In this document: one piece after another, positions 16,486 through 24,716 of the stretch
Layout: each line of letters starts with the position of its first letter
How positions within the stretch are numbered: position 1 is the first letter of the stretch
Source: Christiangramia crocea
Lineage (GTDB): Bacteria; Bacteroidota; Bacteroidia; Flavobacteriales; Flavobacteriaceae
Direction: 5' to 3'
Assembly (NCBI RefSeq): GCF_022410465.1
Contig: NZ_JAJSON010000025.1
Location: 1-64,000, forward strand
DNA length: 64,000 nt
Translations under genes and position numbers: made by a program
The notes under the pieces: model-generated
Databases searched by the model: none
The model's input: only the letters and a program-made list of their open reading frames with translations
What the model was told of the DNA's origin: nothing

Positions 16486-18150
16486 ATGAGTTTCCGTGGC
16501 ATTGGCATATTATTGATCATTCCCACTCTGCTTTTTTCCTGTGGGGTAAAAAGATCTTTGGAGCAAAGGCCTGATATCAGTGGAATTGAGAAAATAGACA
16601 GTACACGAATTAAACATAGCGAAACTCATTTTAGCCTGGGGAATAATCAGCTTTATAAAAATGAGTATGGAATCTGGGAACTTTATATTGAAGGCGATGC
16701 CCTGGAAAGAGGAATAGCCAACGGCAGTCTCACCCGGGAGCTTATCAACCATCAGGAAGTGGCTTTTATGAATAAATTGCAGGCAATGGTCCCTTCTGAG
16801 AATTATCGTGAGTTTTTAAAGAAAGTGGTTTCCTGGTTCAACAGAAAAATGTACAAGCATGTTCCCGGGGAATATCAGCAGGAAATCTATGGGGTATCCC
16901 GGTTCGCATCTAAAAGTTATGATGATTTTGCTCCGGCTTATGTCAGGATGCTCTACCTTCATGGAGCACACGACATCGGGCATGCGCTGCAGGACTTAAT
17001 GCTGGTAGGTTGTACCTCGTTTGCCGCCTGGGATCAAAAGACTCAAGGCGGCGAATTATTACTGGGTCGCAATTTTGATTTTTACGCGGGTGATGAATTC
17101 GGAAAGCAGAAGATCATGGCATTCGTAAAGCCTGATACGGGACATAAATTTATGATGTATACCTGGGGCGGAATGATTGGCGTAGTAAGCGGAATGAACG
17201 AGAAAGGAATAACGGTGACGATCAATGCAGGAAAATCGAAAATGCCTTTTGTGGCTAAAACTCCAATAAGCCTGGTAGCAAGGGAGATCCTGCAATATGC
17301 CGGCAGTACGTCCGAGGCGATCGAGATTGCCAGAAAAAGAGAGGTATTTGTTTCAGAAGCCATTATGGTGGGTAGTGCAGAGGAAAGAAAGGCGATCCTT
17401 ATTGAAGTTTCTCCCTCTAATTTCGGGGTTTATGAGGTGCAAAATTCCAGTGAACTGGTTTGCAGCAATCATTTCCAGAGTGAAGCTTACGCAGATGATA
17501 ATAAGAATTTAAAAGCCATAGAGGAAAGCCATTCAAAATACCGTTACGACCGGATGAAAGAACTGCTTTCCAATACGGAAAATCTAAACCCTGAAAAGGC
17601 GGTTGATATTTTAAGGAATAGAAGAGGTATAAATGACGTCGCCCTTGGCTATGGAAATGAAAAAGCCATCAATCAGTTACTTGCACATCATGGAGTTGTT
17701 TTTAAGCCTGAAAAAAGGATAATGTGGGTTTCGGCGAATCCCTATCAAATGGGGGTGTTCGTGGCTTATGATCTTGAAGAGGCCTTTTCAGAATTTCAGA
17801 AGGGGAACTTAACGGCTTCAGTTTCAAAACCAGAAAAGAATATTCCGGAAAGTAATTTCATTCATACAAAAGCTTTTAGGGATTATGAAGCCTACAGGAA
17901 GCTGGAGAATCAGGTTAAAACAAGTTTATCTGAAGATATTCCTGTGACAATAGACCAAGCCCAAAAACTGGTTAAGCTTAATCCTGATTTCTGGGAAGCC
18001 TGGTATCTGGCAGGATTGATCTACTATGAAAATAAGGATTATAAGAATGCAGTTATCCGTTTCAAACAGGCAGTTAGGAGAGAAGTTACTACAAAACCTG
18101 ATGAGGAAAAGATCGCTGAAATGATCAAAAAAAGCTATCGAAAATTATAA
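16486..18150 (+). CDS. C45-family NTN hydrolase/acyltransferase lipoprotein with TPR tail
   Basis: A 554-residue predicted lipoprotein (signal LLIIPTLLFSC, lipid Cys19). Its central domain belongs to the acyl-CoA:6-aminopenicillanic-acid acyltransferase / phospholipase B-like NTN superfamily. LVGCTSFAAW places the likely autocatalytic nucleophile at Cys176, followed by GELLLGRNFDFYAG and NEKGITVTINAGKS, both typical. The C-terminal ~60 residues (PDFWEAWYLAGLIYYENKDYKNAVIRFKQAV) form one TPR repeat. It starts directly after the MMPL stop. Family members cleave or form amide or ester bonds. Acting at the envelope beside an exporter, it is a candidate for the acyl-transfer or release step of the pigment; that substrate is inferred. 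Confidence 0.82.
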   Translation: MSFRGIGILLIIPTLLFSCGVKRSLEQRPDISGIEKIDSTRIKHSETHFSLGNNQLYKNEYGIWELYIEGDALERGIANGSLTRELINHQEVAFMNKLQAMVPSENYREFLKKVVSWFNRKMYKHVPGEYQQEIYGVSRFASKSYDDFAPAYVRMLYLHGAHDIGHALQDLMLVGCTSFAAWDQKTQGGELLLGRNFDFYAGDEFGKQKIMAFVKPDTGHKFMMYTWGGMIGVVSGMNEKGITVTINAGKSKMPFVAKTPISLVAREILQYAGSTSEAIEIARKREVFVSEAIMVGSAEERKAILIEVSPSNFGVYEVQNSSELVCSNHFQSEAYADDNKNLKAIEESHSKYRYDRMKELLSNTENLNPEKAVDILRNRRGINDVALGYGNEKAINQLLAHHGVVFKPEKRIMWVSANPYQMGVFVAYDLEEAFSEFQKGNLTASVSKPEKNIPESNFIHTKAFRDYEAYRKLENQVKTSLSEDIPVTIDQAQKLVKLNPDFWEAWYLAGLIYYENKDYKNAVIRFKQAVRREVTTKPDEEKIAEMIKKSYRKL

Positions 18151-18151
18151 T

Positions 18152-19426
18152 ATGAAGGACCTTCATTTTCAAAATATTGAAATCATAAAAGCAAAACAGT
18201 GGGATTTACTGAAATCTCAACTTGAATATACAGCTCAGAAATCGCCGTATTATCAGAAACTTTTCAAAGAAGAATCGCTTCAGGTAAAGGATATTAATTC
18301 AATTGAAGACTTTAGAAAACTACCAATAACAAGCAAGGAAGACCTTCAGCATCATAATTCAGAATTCATCTGTGTTCCTGAAGATGATATTATCGATTTT
18401 GTGACCACCTCCGGAACTTTGGGAAGTCCCGTAAATTTCGCCCTTAATGAGGCCGATCTTGAGCGTCTGGCTGAGAATGAATTCCAGTCATTCAGCATTG
18501 CCGGAATAAAAAAAGAAGATAAGGTCCAGATCACTACCACGTTAGACCGCAGGTTCATGGCTGGAATGGCCTATTTTCTAGGTCTCAGAAAGTTAGGTGC
18601 AGGAATTATCAGGACTGGTAGCGGACTTCCTCAGTTGCAATGGGAAAGCATTGAAAGATTCAAACCAGATTACCTGGTAGCCGTTCCCTCATTCCTGCTG
18701 AAAATGATCCAATATGCAAGAGAGAACAATATTGATTACACTAATTCTTCCATCGAAGCGGCAATTTGTATTGGAGAACCACTAAGAAACCAGCAGTTTG
18801 AATTGAATGCCCTGGGAAAGAAGATCACCGAGCTCTGGGATATAGAACTTTTTTCTACCTATGCCTCCACAGAGATGTCTACTGCCTTTACAGAATGTCC
18901 ATATCACGCCGGTAATCATATACTGAGCAAACTTATCTATACAGAAATCCTTGATGAGGATAGAAAACAGGTGAAACCTGGCGAAATAGGAGAGCTGGTG
19001 GTGAGTCCGCTGGGAACCCGGACGATGCCCCTGTTAAGATTTGCTACAGGCGATATGCTTGCTTATTATGAAGGAAAGTGTAAATGCGGAAGAAATACAC
19101 CAAGACTGGGACCGGTAGTAGGCAGGAAGCAACAGAAGATGAAGCTGAAGGGCACAAGCCTATACCCGCAACATATTATTGAGGTTATGAATTCCTATGG
19201 AAAAATAAAGTCATTTGTTATTGAAGCCAAAAGAGATGATCTCGAAAATGACCTTGTTTCGGTCAAGGTTACTGAGTCCTTCAATGATATTAGTGGCTTA
19301 AAAGACTATTTTAAATCACAATTACATGTTACTCCGGAAATTGAAAGAATAAAAGAACAGGAAATTGAGAAATTAAAATTCCCAAAAGGAAGTAGAAAAC
19401 CTCAGGTTTTCAGAGATCTCAGGTAA
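18152..19426 (+). CDS. PaaK-like AMP-forming acyl/aryl ligase
   Basis: A 424-residue adenylate-forming enzyme of the phenylacetate-CoA ligase family. Seen: TTSGTLGSPVNF (AMP/phosphate loop), the YASTEM block near residue 235, FATGDMLAYYEGKCKCGRNTPRLGPVVGR (core hinge region with the family's zinc-like CxC pair) and a C-terminal KLKGTSLYPQHI. It activates an aryl acid with ATP, here presumably p-coumarate made by the TAL, and loads it onto CoA or directly onto the cluster ACP. It is the last gene of the operon and its TAA abuts the stop codon of the convergent methyltransferase gene with no spacer. Confidence 0.88.
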   Translation: MKDLHFQNIEIIKAKQWDLLKSQLEYTAQKSPYYQKLFKEESLQVKDINSIEDFRKLPITSKEDLQHHNSEFICVPEDDIIDFVTTSGTLGSPVNFALNEADLERLAENEFQSFSIAGIKKEDKVQITTTLDRRFMAGMAYFLGLRKLGAGIIRTGSGLPQLQWESIERFKPDYLVAVPSFLLKMIQYARENNIDYTNSSIEAAICIGEPLRNQQFELNALGKKITELWDIELFSTYASTEMSTAFTECPYHAGNHILSKLIYTEILDEDRKQVKPGEIGELVVSPLGTRTMPLLRFATGDMLAYYEGKCKCGRNTPRLGPVVGRKQQKMKLKGTSLYPQHIIEVMNSYGKIKSFVIEAKRDDLENDLVSVKVTESFNDISGLKDYFKSQLHVTPEIERIKEQEIEKLKFPKGSRKPQVFRDLR

Positions 19427-20608
19427 TCAGATCTTTCTGCAGAAGATCACTATCTTTTCTTCCTGAAGATTGGTTGTAAAGAAAATATAATCCTCACCAC
19501 CATCTTTTATTTTGAACCTTTTCCTGATATTTTCAACCGATTCCGGGAAGTTACGGGTAGTAAGGTTAGCTTTTTTATTCTTAAAGTTTTTCTTTAAGTA
19601 AGAGTCTTTATATAATTTTATTTCAGTTATTTTAAATATTCTTCCTGGAAAGATTTTCAATTCTTCTGAAGTATATAAATGGGAATTTTGATTCAGCTTT
19701 TTTGTATTTGTTTTTGTGGCCAGAGTATTGAACATTCCGCTCTTCATAACCGCGGCATTGGGCTCGTATAAATAATCTTCGGGTTCACTAAAAATGATAT
19801 TATCGTAATCATCCGATCTCTTTCCTGAGAACTTCTGGATTTCACTTTTTTCGAAATTCAGCGTTTTGATGACGGGTTCATCTTTATATCCTTTTTCGAG
19901 TATCCACAGCAATTCTTTTACCTCATTTCTTATAGCTATGATGTGAATTTCCTTTACATTCCGCAGTTCATCCAGGCCCGCCGAAATATCCAGGATAGGA
20001 GAGGTCTTGAGTTTTACATTCTCCGTATGCTGAAAGATCATTTCAAGACTGGCAGGAATATTCGGTTCACAATCTTCAAGTTTGAATACTTTTCCACCCT
20101 GTTCATTTCGCCTTGCAGGATCGGCATAAACCCAGCTGAATTTTTCAGTAGCGTTTTTCAGTATTTCAAGCCCGTTCTCCGATCTAACCTTAATGTTATT
20201 TGCTTCAAGAACATCAAAATTATGAGCAGCTATTTCAGCCAGTTCTTCATTTAATTCGCAATAAATAAATTCCTTGAAATTTCTTGAAAGGTAATAGGAG
20301 TCAATTCCCATCCCGCCGGTAAGGTCTATTGCCCTTCTGCCGTTTATAAGTGAAGCTTTATAACGAGCAGTTATTTCTGAAGAGGTTTGTTCCAGGTTTA
20401 ATTTTGGAGGATAGATGATTGCTTCCGTTTCGTAGAACTCAGGGAATTTCTTTTTTGCAACCTGAAGTCCCTTTATCTGAATAGCCAGTTCCTGTACCGT
20501 TACATTTTCGAAAGGGCTTCCTTTTAAGATAAGAGAGGGTATATCCTTATTCTGATTCTTCCTTATAAATCTGGTGACTTCCCGGTCAAACAAGGCCTGG
20601 TTCAGCAT
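19427..20608 (-). CDS. Class I SAM-dependent methyltransferase with THUMP-like C-terminal domain
   Basis: A 393-residue protein with a SAM-binding motif AIDLTGGMGIDSYYLS near residue 95 and catalytic-site text WVYADPARRNEQGG, the DPARR variant common in Bacteroidetes. The remaining ~200 residues match the THUMP-like domain annotated in this family. It most likely modifies RNA, but the target base is unknown. Last gene of a minus-strand operon from tsaD; the upstream permease gene ends 6 bases away. The stop TGA directly abuts the ligase stop on the other strand. Confidence 0.85.
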   Translation of the reverse strand: MLNQALFDREVTRFIRKNQNKDIPSLILKGSPFENVTVQELAIQIKGLQVAKKKFPEFYETEAIIYPPKLNLEQTSSEITARYKASLINGRRAIDLTGGMGIDSYYLSRNFKEFIYCELNEELAEIAAHNFDVLEANNIKVRSENGLEILKNATEKFSWVYADPARRNEQGGKVFKLEDCEPNIPASLEMIFQHTENVKLKTSPILDISAGLDELRNVKEIHIIAIRNEVKELLWILEKGYKDEPVIKTLNFEKSEIQKFSGKRSDDYDNIIFSEPEDYLYEPNAAVMKSGMFNTLATKTNTKKLNQNSHLYTSEELKIFPGRIFKITEIKLYKDSYLKKNFKNKKANLTTRNFPESVENIRKRFKIKDGGEDYIFFTTNLQEEKIVIFCRKI

Positions 20609-20614
20609 GAGTTA

Positions 20615-21703
20615 TCAGAGGTCTCTGGTTAGCCTTTTTACGATCTTATACTCACTAAGTGATTCCTTTGCGATAACCTTCAGGGCTGTGTAGAATGGAA
20701 CAGCTACAACCATTCCCGTAATACCGAACAATAATCCGGCAATAAGTATAATAAGAAAGATCTCTAACGGATGGGATCTTACACTTGCGCCGAAGATCAT
20801 AGGTTGGGAAATGAAGTTGTCTATAAGCTGGCAAATTCCATATCCCAGCATCACGTAGATTACTTTTGGCAGAATTACACTACTAAATTCGGCTCCCAAA
20901 TTGCTGGAAATCACGAACAGCGCCATTAAAATTCCAGCCAGTAAAGGTCCAAGATATGGTACGAGATTGAGTACGGCACATATAAATGCGATGGCTATAG
21001 GGTTGTTTACCTCGAAGACCGAAAGCAGAATGGTGTAGAGAACAAACAGGACTGTGATCTGAAGGGTGAGCCCTACGAAATACCGTGAAAGCAATACTTT
21101 GATCTTGTTGAAAACTCTTTGGAATTTCTGTTCTTCTCCACGGTTAGCAAACACAAGTATACTATTCAGCATCAATTTGCTGTCCTTTAAGAAGAAGAAT
21201 GAAATAAAGAGAATGGAGAAAACAGCAACAATGGTAGCTCCAAGTATTCCAAAGACATTATTTAGAAACTGAGGAATCAGGCTAACATCAAAATTCCTAA
21301 CAAACTCACTTCTTTTAAGGCCTTCTATGATGTTGATTTCTTCGACGCCTAGATAGTTGTTTATTTGTGTATTAAGGTCGTTAAGATCGCTTTTAAAAGC
21401 CTCTACGTCTATTTGCCCGAGATATTTACTTTGTTCAATTACAATAGGGACGAAAACGAATATAATTCCAACAAAGATGGCCAGCACCATTATAAGAACC
21501 GTGACTACCGCAAGCTGATTAGGAAGATGAAGCCTGTTACGAAGAAAAATAACAACAGGTCTGCCAATTAAGGCTATTACACCCGCAACCGCCACATAAA
21601 CGATCACCGATTGGACCTCCCATAGAAAATAGAGAAGCAGGACGATCCCTATCATGATACCTGTAGCTCTGAGTATTCCGTTTGCTATGTCATGTGCTTT
21701 CAC
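20615..21703 (-). CDS. AI-2E/PerM family membrane transporter
   Basis: A 362-residue polytopic protein of the UPF0118 / AI-2E exporter family, with seven or eight hydrophobic segments and the family block FICAVLNLVPYLGPLLAGILMAL followed by QLIDNFISQPMIFG. Members are described as autoinducer exporters or as Na+/H+ antiporters, so the substrate is open. It sits inside the tsaD-rsmE operon, 12 bases after the SpoU methyltransferase stop, with no quorum-sensing gene nearby. Confidence 0.9.
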   Translation of the reverse strand: MKAHDIANGILRATGIMIGIVLLLYFLWEVQSVIVYVAVAGVIALIGRPVVIFLRNRLHLPNQLAVVTVLIMVLAIFVGIIFVFVPIVIEQSKYLGQIDVEAFKSDLNDLNTQINNYLGVEEINIIEGLKRSEFVRNFDVSLIPQFLNNVFGILGATIVAVFSILFISFFFLKDSKLMLNSILVFANRGEEQKFQRVFNKIKVLLSRYFVGLTLQITVLFVLYTILLSVFEVNNPIAIAFICAVLNLVPYLGPLLAGILMALFVISSNLGAEFSSVILPKVIYVMLGYGICQLIDNFISQPMIFGASVRSHPLEIFLIILIAGLLFGITGMVVAVPFYTALKVIAKESLSEYKIVKRLTRDL

Positions 21704-21715
21704 AGCGTAAATATA

Positions 21716-22240
21716 TTATTTCTTGTGAAACTTGTTCAGGGATTTGGTTATTTCATAGAACGCTATCCCAACAGACTGTGCCACGTTCATACTACTATTC
21801 TCCCCGAACATTTCTATATGATAAGATAAGTCGCACATTTCCAGCACTTCGCTTGAAACCCCGTGTCTTTCATTCCCGGCCACAAGAATAATTTTATCTG
21901 AACTACTTGCTGTGAAATTCCAGATAGGTGAACTATTAGAGGTAATCTCAAGTGAAAGACTTCTGTAATTTTGTTTTTTTAGTGTCTGAATAAGTTGCAA
22001 AGGGTTTTCAACAAATTCAAAATCCACAATATTATGAGTGTTACGGGCAGTGCGCTTTAGTCGGTTACTGTTAAGATTAGGCCTGGTACCACTGAATATT
22101 ATCTTTTCTATTCCAAATGCATCCGCAAGCCGGAAAAGACTGCCAATGTTTGCTTCACCGGTAATGTTATCCAGCAAAAGGATGACAGAAAATTTCTTTT
22201 TATGAAAGGATGTTGCCGTATGAGAAAGCTGTTCGCTCAA
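21716..22240 (-). CDS. SpoU/TrmH-family RNA 2'-O-methyltransferase
   Basis: A 174-residue SPOUT-class enzyme. Seen: motif 1 LLDNITGEANIGSLFRLADAFG, motif 2 LVAGNERHGVS and motif 3 SSMNVAQSVGIAFYEI, the full knot signature. It is small and lacks an extra substrate-binding domain, so it resembles TrmH/TrmL-type tRNA enzymes; the target position is not readable. Its start overlaps the end of the upstream DUF4159 gene by four bases. Confidence 0.92.
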   Translation of the reverse strand: MSEQLSHTATSFHKKKFSVILLLDNITGEANIGSLFRLADAFGIEKIIFSGTRPNLNSNRLKRTARNTHNIVDFEFVENPLQLIQTLKKQNYRSLSLEITSNSSPIWNFTASSSDKIILVAGNERHGVSSEVLEMCDLSYHIEMFGENSSMNVAQSVGIAFYEITKSLNKFHKK

Positions 22241-22884
22241 TTTTCAAAAGCGTATTTTATGATGTTCGCGCCCATTTTTAATGCCTTTTGTCTTACTTCT
22301 TCCGGATCGTTATGTACCTGTTGACTCTCCCAGCCATCTCCAAGGTCACTCTCATACGTAAAAAGAAGGACTAGCCTGCCATTATCAAAAATACCGAAGG
22401 CCTGTGGCGGTAAAGCATCATGCTCATGAATTTTAGGCAATCCGTTTGGGAAATCGTATGCCATTGAAAAAACAGGATGCCCGGCAGACAATTCTGTTAA
22501 CTCCTTTTCAGGAAAAAGTTTTTTGATCTCATTTCTTATATACTGATTCATCCCGTAATTATCATCAATATGAAGAAAACCTCCGCTCAAAAGGTAATTT
22601 CGCAGGTTTTCCACTTCAGCGTCATTAAAAAGAACATTTCCATGCCCCGTCATATGCACAAACGGGAACTGAAAAATATCTGTACTTCCCGGTTCTACAG
22701 TTTGGGGTCTTGAGTCTATACGGGTATTAATATTCTCGTTGCAGAATTTGATGAGATTTGGCAGGGCTGTCGGGTTTGCGTACCAGTCACCGCCGCCACT
22801 ATATTTAAGAACGGCGATCTCCTGGGCATATGAAAAATTTAAAATGCCTGTAATAAAGATTATTATCAGAAATCTCAGTTTCAT
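22237..22884 (-). CDS. DUF4159 exported protein
   Basis: A 215-residue secreted protein with a clear signal peptide (MKLRFLIIIFITGILNFSYA). It is a single DUF4159 domain with FPFVHMTGHGNVLFNDAEVENLRNYLLSGGFLHIDDNYG, which resembles a glutamine-amidotransferase-like fold with a His-Asp-Asp cluster. Its function is unknown. The family is widespread in Bacteroidetes, often beside rRNA methyltransferase genes as here. Starts four bases after rsmE. Confidence 0.88.
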   Translation of the reverse strand: MKLRFLIIIFITGILNFSYAQEIAVLKYSGGGDWYANPTALPNLIKFCNENINTRIDSRPQTVEPGSTDIFQFPFVHMTGHGNVLFNDAEVENLRNYLLSGGFLHIDDNYGMNQYIRNEIKKLFPEKELTELSAGHPVFSMAYDFPNGLPKIHEHDALPPQAFGIFDNGRLVLLFTYESDLGDGWESQQVHNDPEEVRQKALKMGANIIKYAFEN

Positions 22885-22887
22885 TAT

Positions 22888-23601
22888 TTAGGATTCTTGA
22901 TTCACTATTGCAGCTGTATGACAGGCTACTATTGCAGCGGTTTCAGTCCTTAAACGGCTATCACCTAAACTTACCGCCGTCCATCCTTCATTTACTGCCT
23001 TTTTTATTTCATTCGGGCTAAAATCACCTTCAGGACCTATGAGGATATTGGCCTTTCCTTTCGGTTTTAATTTCTTCTGAAGATAGGCTTTTTCAGATTC
23101 ATCTTCACAGTGAGCAATGAATTTATCACCTTCTATCTCAGTATCCATAAAATCAGAAAAACTTACCGGTTCATTAAGTTTAGGCATCCTGTAATGCAAG
23201 GATTGTTTCATCGCACTTTGAAGCACTCTTTCAAAACGCTGGAGTTTTACAACCTTCCTTTCACTGTGATCACAAATAATTGGTGTTATTTCATGTACAC
23301 CTATTTCCATTGCTTTTTCAAGGAACCACTCAAATCTGTCATTCATCTTGGTGGGCGCAACTATCATATGTAAATAATAGGATGGAGGGGCTTGTTTTTC
23401 TACCGAGATGATTTTCGCTAGGCATTGTTTAATATCAGCCCTTATGATCTCGGCCTTAAAAAGCAAACCCTTTCCATTTGTGATATCCAGAATATCACCT
23501 TCATTTTTTCTTAGGACCTTAGCAATATGTTTGCTTTCGTCTCTTTGGAATAGCACCTGGGTATCCTTTTCCGAAATTTCAGGATTATAGAATAGTTGCA
23601 T
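22888..23601 (-). CDS. rsmE: 16S rRNA (uracil-1498-N3)-methyltransferase
   Basis: A 237-residue SPOUT enzyme. The N-terminal PUA-like part contains FQRDESKHIAKVLRKNEGDILDITNGKG. The C-terminal knot contains ANILIGPEGDFSPNEI and SLGDSRLRTETAAIVA, the RsmE signatures for SAM binding. It methylates N3 of U1498 in 16S rRNA. It starts one base after the tsaD stop and belongs to the same operon. Confidence 0.96.
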   Translation of the reverse strand: MQLFYNPEISEKDTQVLFQRDESKHIAKVLRKNEGDILDITNGKGLLFKAEIIRADIKQCLAKIISVEKQAPPSYYLHMIVAPTKMNDRFEWFLEKAMEIGVHEITPIICDHSERKVVKLQRFERVLQSAMKQSLHYRMPKLNEPVSFSDFMDTEIEGDKFIAHCEDESEKAYLQKKLKPKGKANILIGPEGDFSPNEIKKAVNEGWTAVSLGDSRLRTETAAIVACHTAAIVNQES

Positions 23602-23602
23602 A

Positions 23603-24625
23603 TCAGAATTTATATCGGGATTGTGCGGTGATGGAATAGTCAGCGAAGTCTTCCTTCAGATATTTATGATATCCGGCAATCCCTATCATGGCAGCATTGT
23701 CGGTTGTATACTCAAACTTTGGGATGTAGCATTTCCAGCCCCATTTTTTTTCCGCATCTCTCAGAGCCTGCCTGATCCCACTATTGGCAGAAACTCCACC
23801 ACCAATGGCGACCTGGTTTATTCCGGTCTCCTGCACGGCTTTCTTCAGTTTATCCATTAGTATTCCAATAATGGTGTACTGAATTGAAGCACAAATATCC
23901 TTAAGGTTCTTTTCTATGAAATCCGGATCTTTCTTCGTTTCCCTCTGAACAAAATAAAGTACGGCTGTTTTAAAACCGCTAAAGCTGAAATTCAATCCGT
24001 CAACCCTGGGTTTTGGAAATTTGAAAGCTTTCGGGTTTCCTTCTTTGGAATACTTGTCTACCAATGGTCCGCCCGGATATGGCAGTCCAAGGATCTTGGC
24101 GCTTTTATCAAATGCCTCTCCCACAGCATCATCGGTGGTTTCACCTATGACCTCCATCTTAAAATAGTCGGTTACCCTGACGATCTGGGTATGCCCTCCA
24201 CTTATGGTCATCGCCAGAAATGGAAATTCAGGTTTATCAAAACCGTCCTCTTCAATAAAATGAGCCAGAATATGGGCCTGCATATGATTTACCTCGATTA
24301 GAGGAATATTCAATCCCATGGCCAGGGATTTTGCAAAGGAGGTTCCCACCAGCAAAGAACCCATTAGTCCGGGACCTCTGGTAAAGGCAATTGCAGAAAC
24401 ATCTTTTTTGTCGATATTTGCCTTCGCCAGGGCCTGATGGATCACCGGAACGATATTTTGCTGGTGTGCTCTGGAAGCAAGTTCCGGCACTACACCACCG
24501 TATTGTTGGTGAACTTCCTGGGTAGCAACAATATTAGAAAGTATTTTTCCGTTGCAAAGTACAGCAGCAGCGGTATCATCACAGGATGATTCAATGGCGA
24601 GAATGTTGATTTTTTGATCTGGCAT
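23603..24625 (-). CDS. tsaD: tRNA N6-threonylcarbamoyladenosine transferase
   Basis: A 340-residue ASKHA-fold enzyme that transfers threonylcarbamoyl to A37 of ANN-decoding tRNAs with TsaB/TsaE. Seen: ILAIESSCDDTAAAV at the N-terminus, metal ligands in HMQAHILAHF (His-x3-His), AMTISGGHTQIV, and the C-terminal TTDNAAMIG loop. Full length. It leads a six-gene minus-strand operon down to the THUMP-like methyltransferase and diverges from tamB. Confidence 0.98.
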   Translation of the reverse strand: MPDQKINILAIESSCDDTAAAVLCNGKILSNIVATQEVHQQYGGVVPELASRAHQQNIVPVIHQALAKANIDKKDVSAIAFTRGPGLMGSLLVGTSFAKSLAMGLNIPLIEVNHMQAHILAHFIEEDGFDKPEFPFLAMTISGGHTQIVRVTDYFKMEVIGETTDDAVGEAFDKSAKILGLPYPGGPLVDKYSKEGNPKAFKFPKPRVDGLNFSFSGFKTAVLYFVQRETKKDPDFIEKNLKDICASIQYTIIGILMDKLKKAVQETGINQVAIGGGVSANSGIRQALRDAEKKWGWKCYIPKFEYTTDNAAMIGIAGYHKYLKEDFADYSITAQSRYKF

Positions 24626-24661
24626 CAGAAATTATTGGGCATAGAAGTTGTAAATTAGACG

Positions 24662-24669
24662 CAAAGTTA
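24662..24669 (-). promoter_or_regulatory. Candidate -7 box for the tsaD operon
   Basis: Minus-strand TAACTTTG matches TAnnTTTG. A TTG (24688-24686) lies 16 bases upstream, which is short of the ideal 19. A start near 24655 would give a 30-base leader. Confidence 0.45.
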
Positions 24670-24716
24670 AAACATAAAAACGTATCAAAAAATTCTGGAA
24701 AATACTAACTAAAACA

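Noticed and set aside
20615-21703. Quorum-sensing exporter
   Set aside because: The AI-2E name is a family label; no LuxS or other signal gene is near, and relatives have other transport roles.
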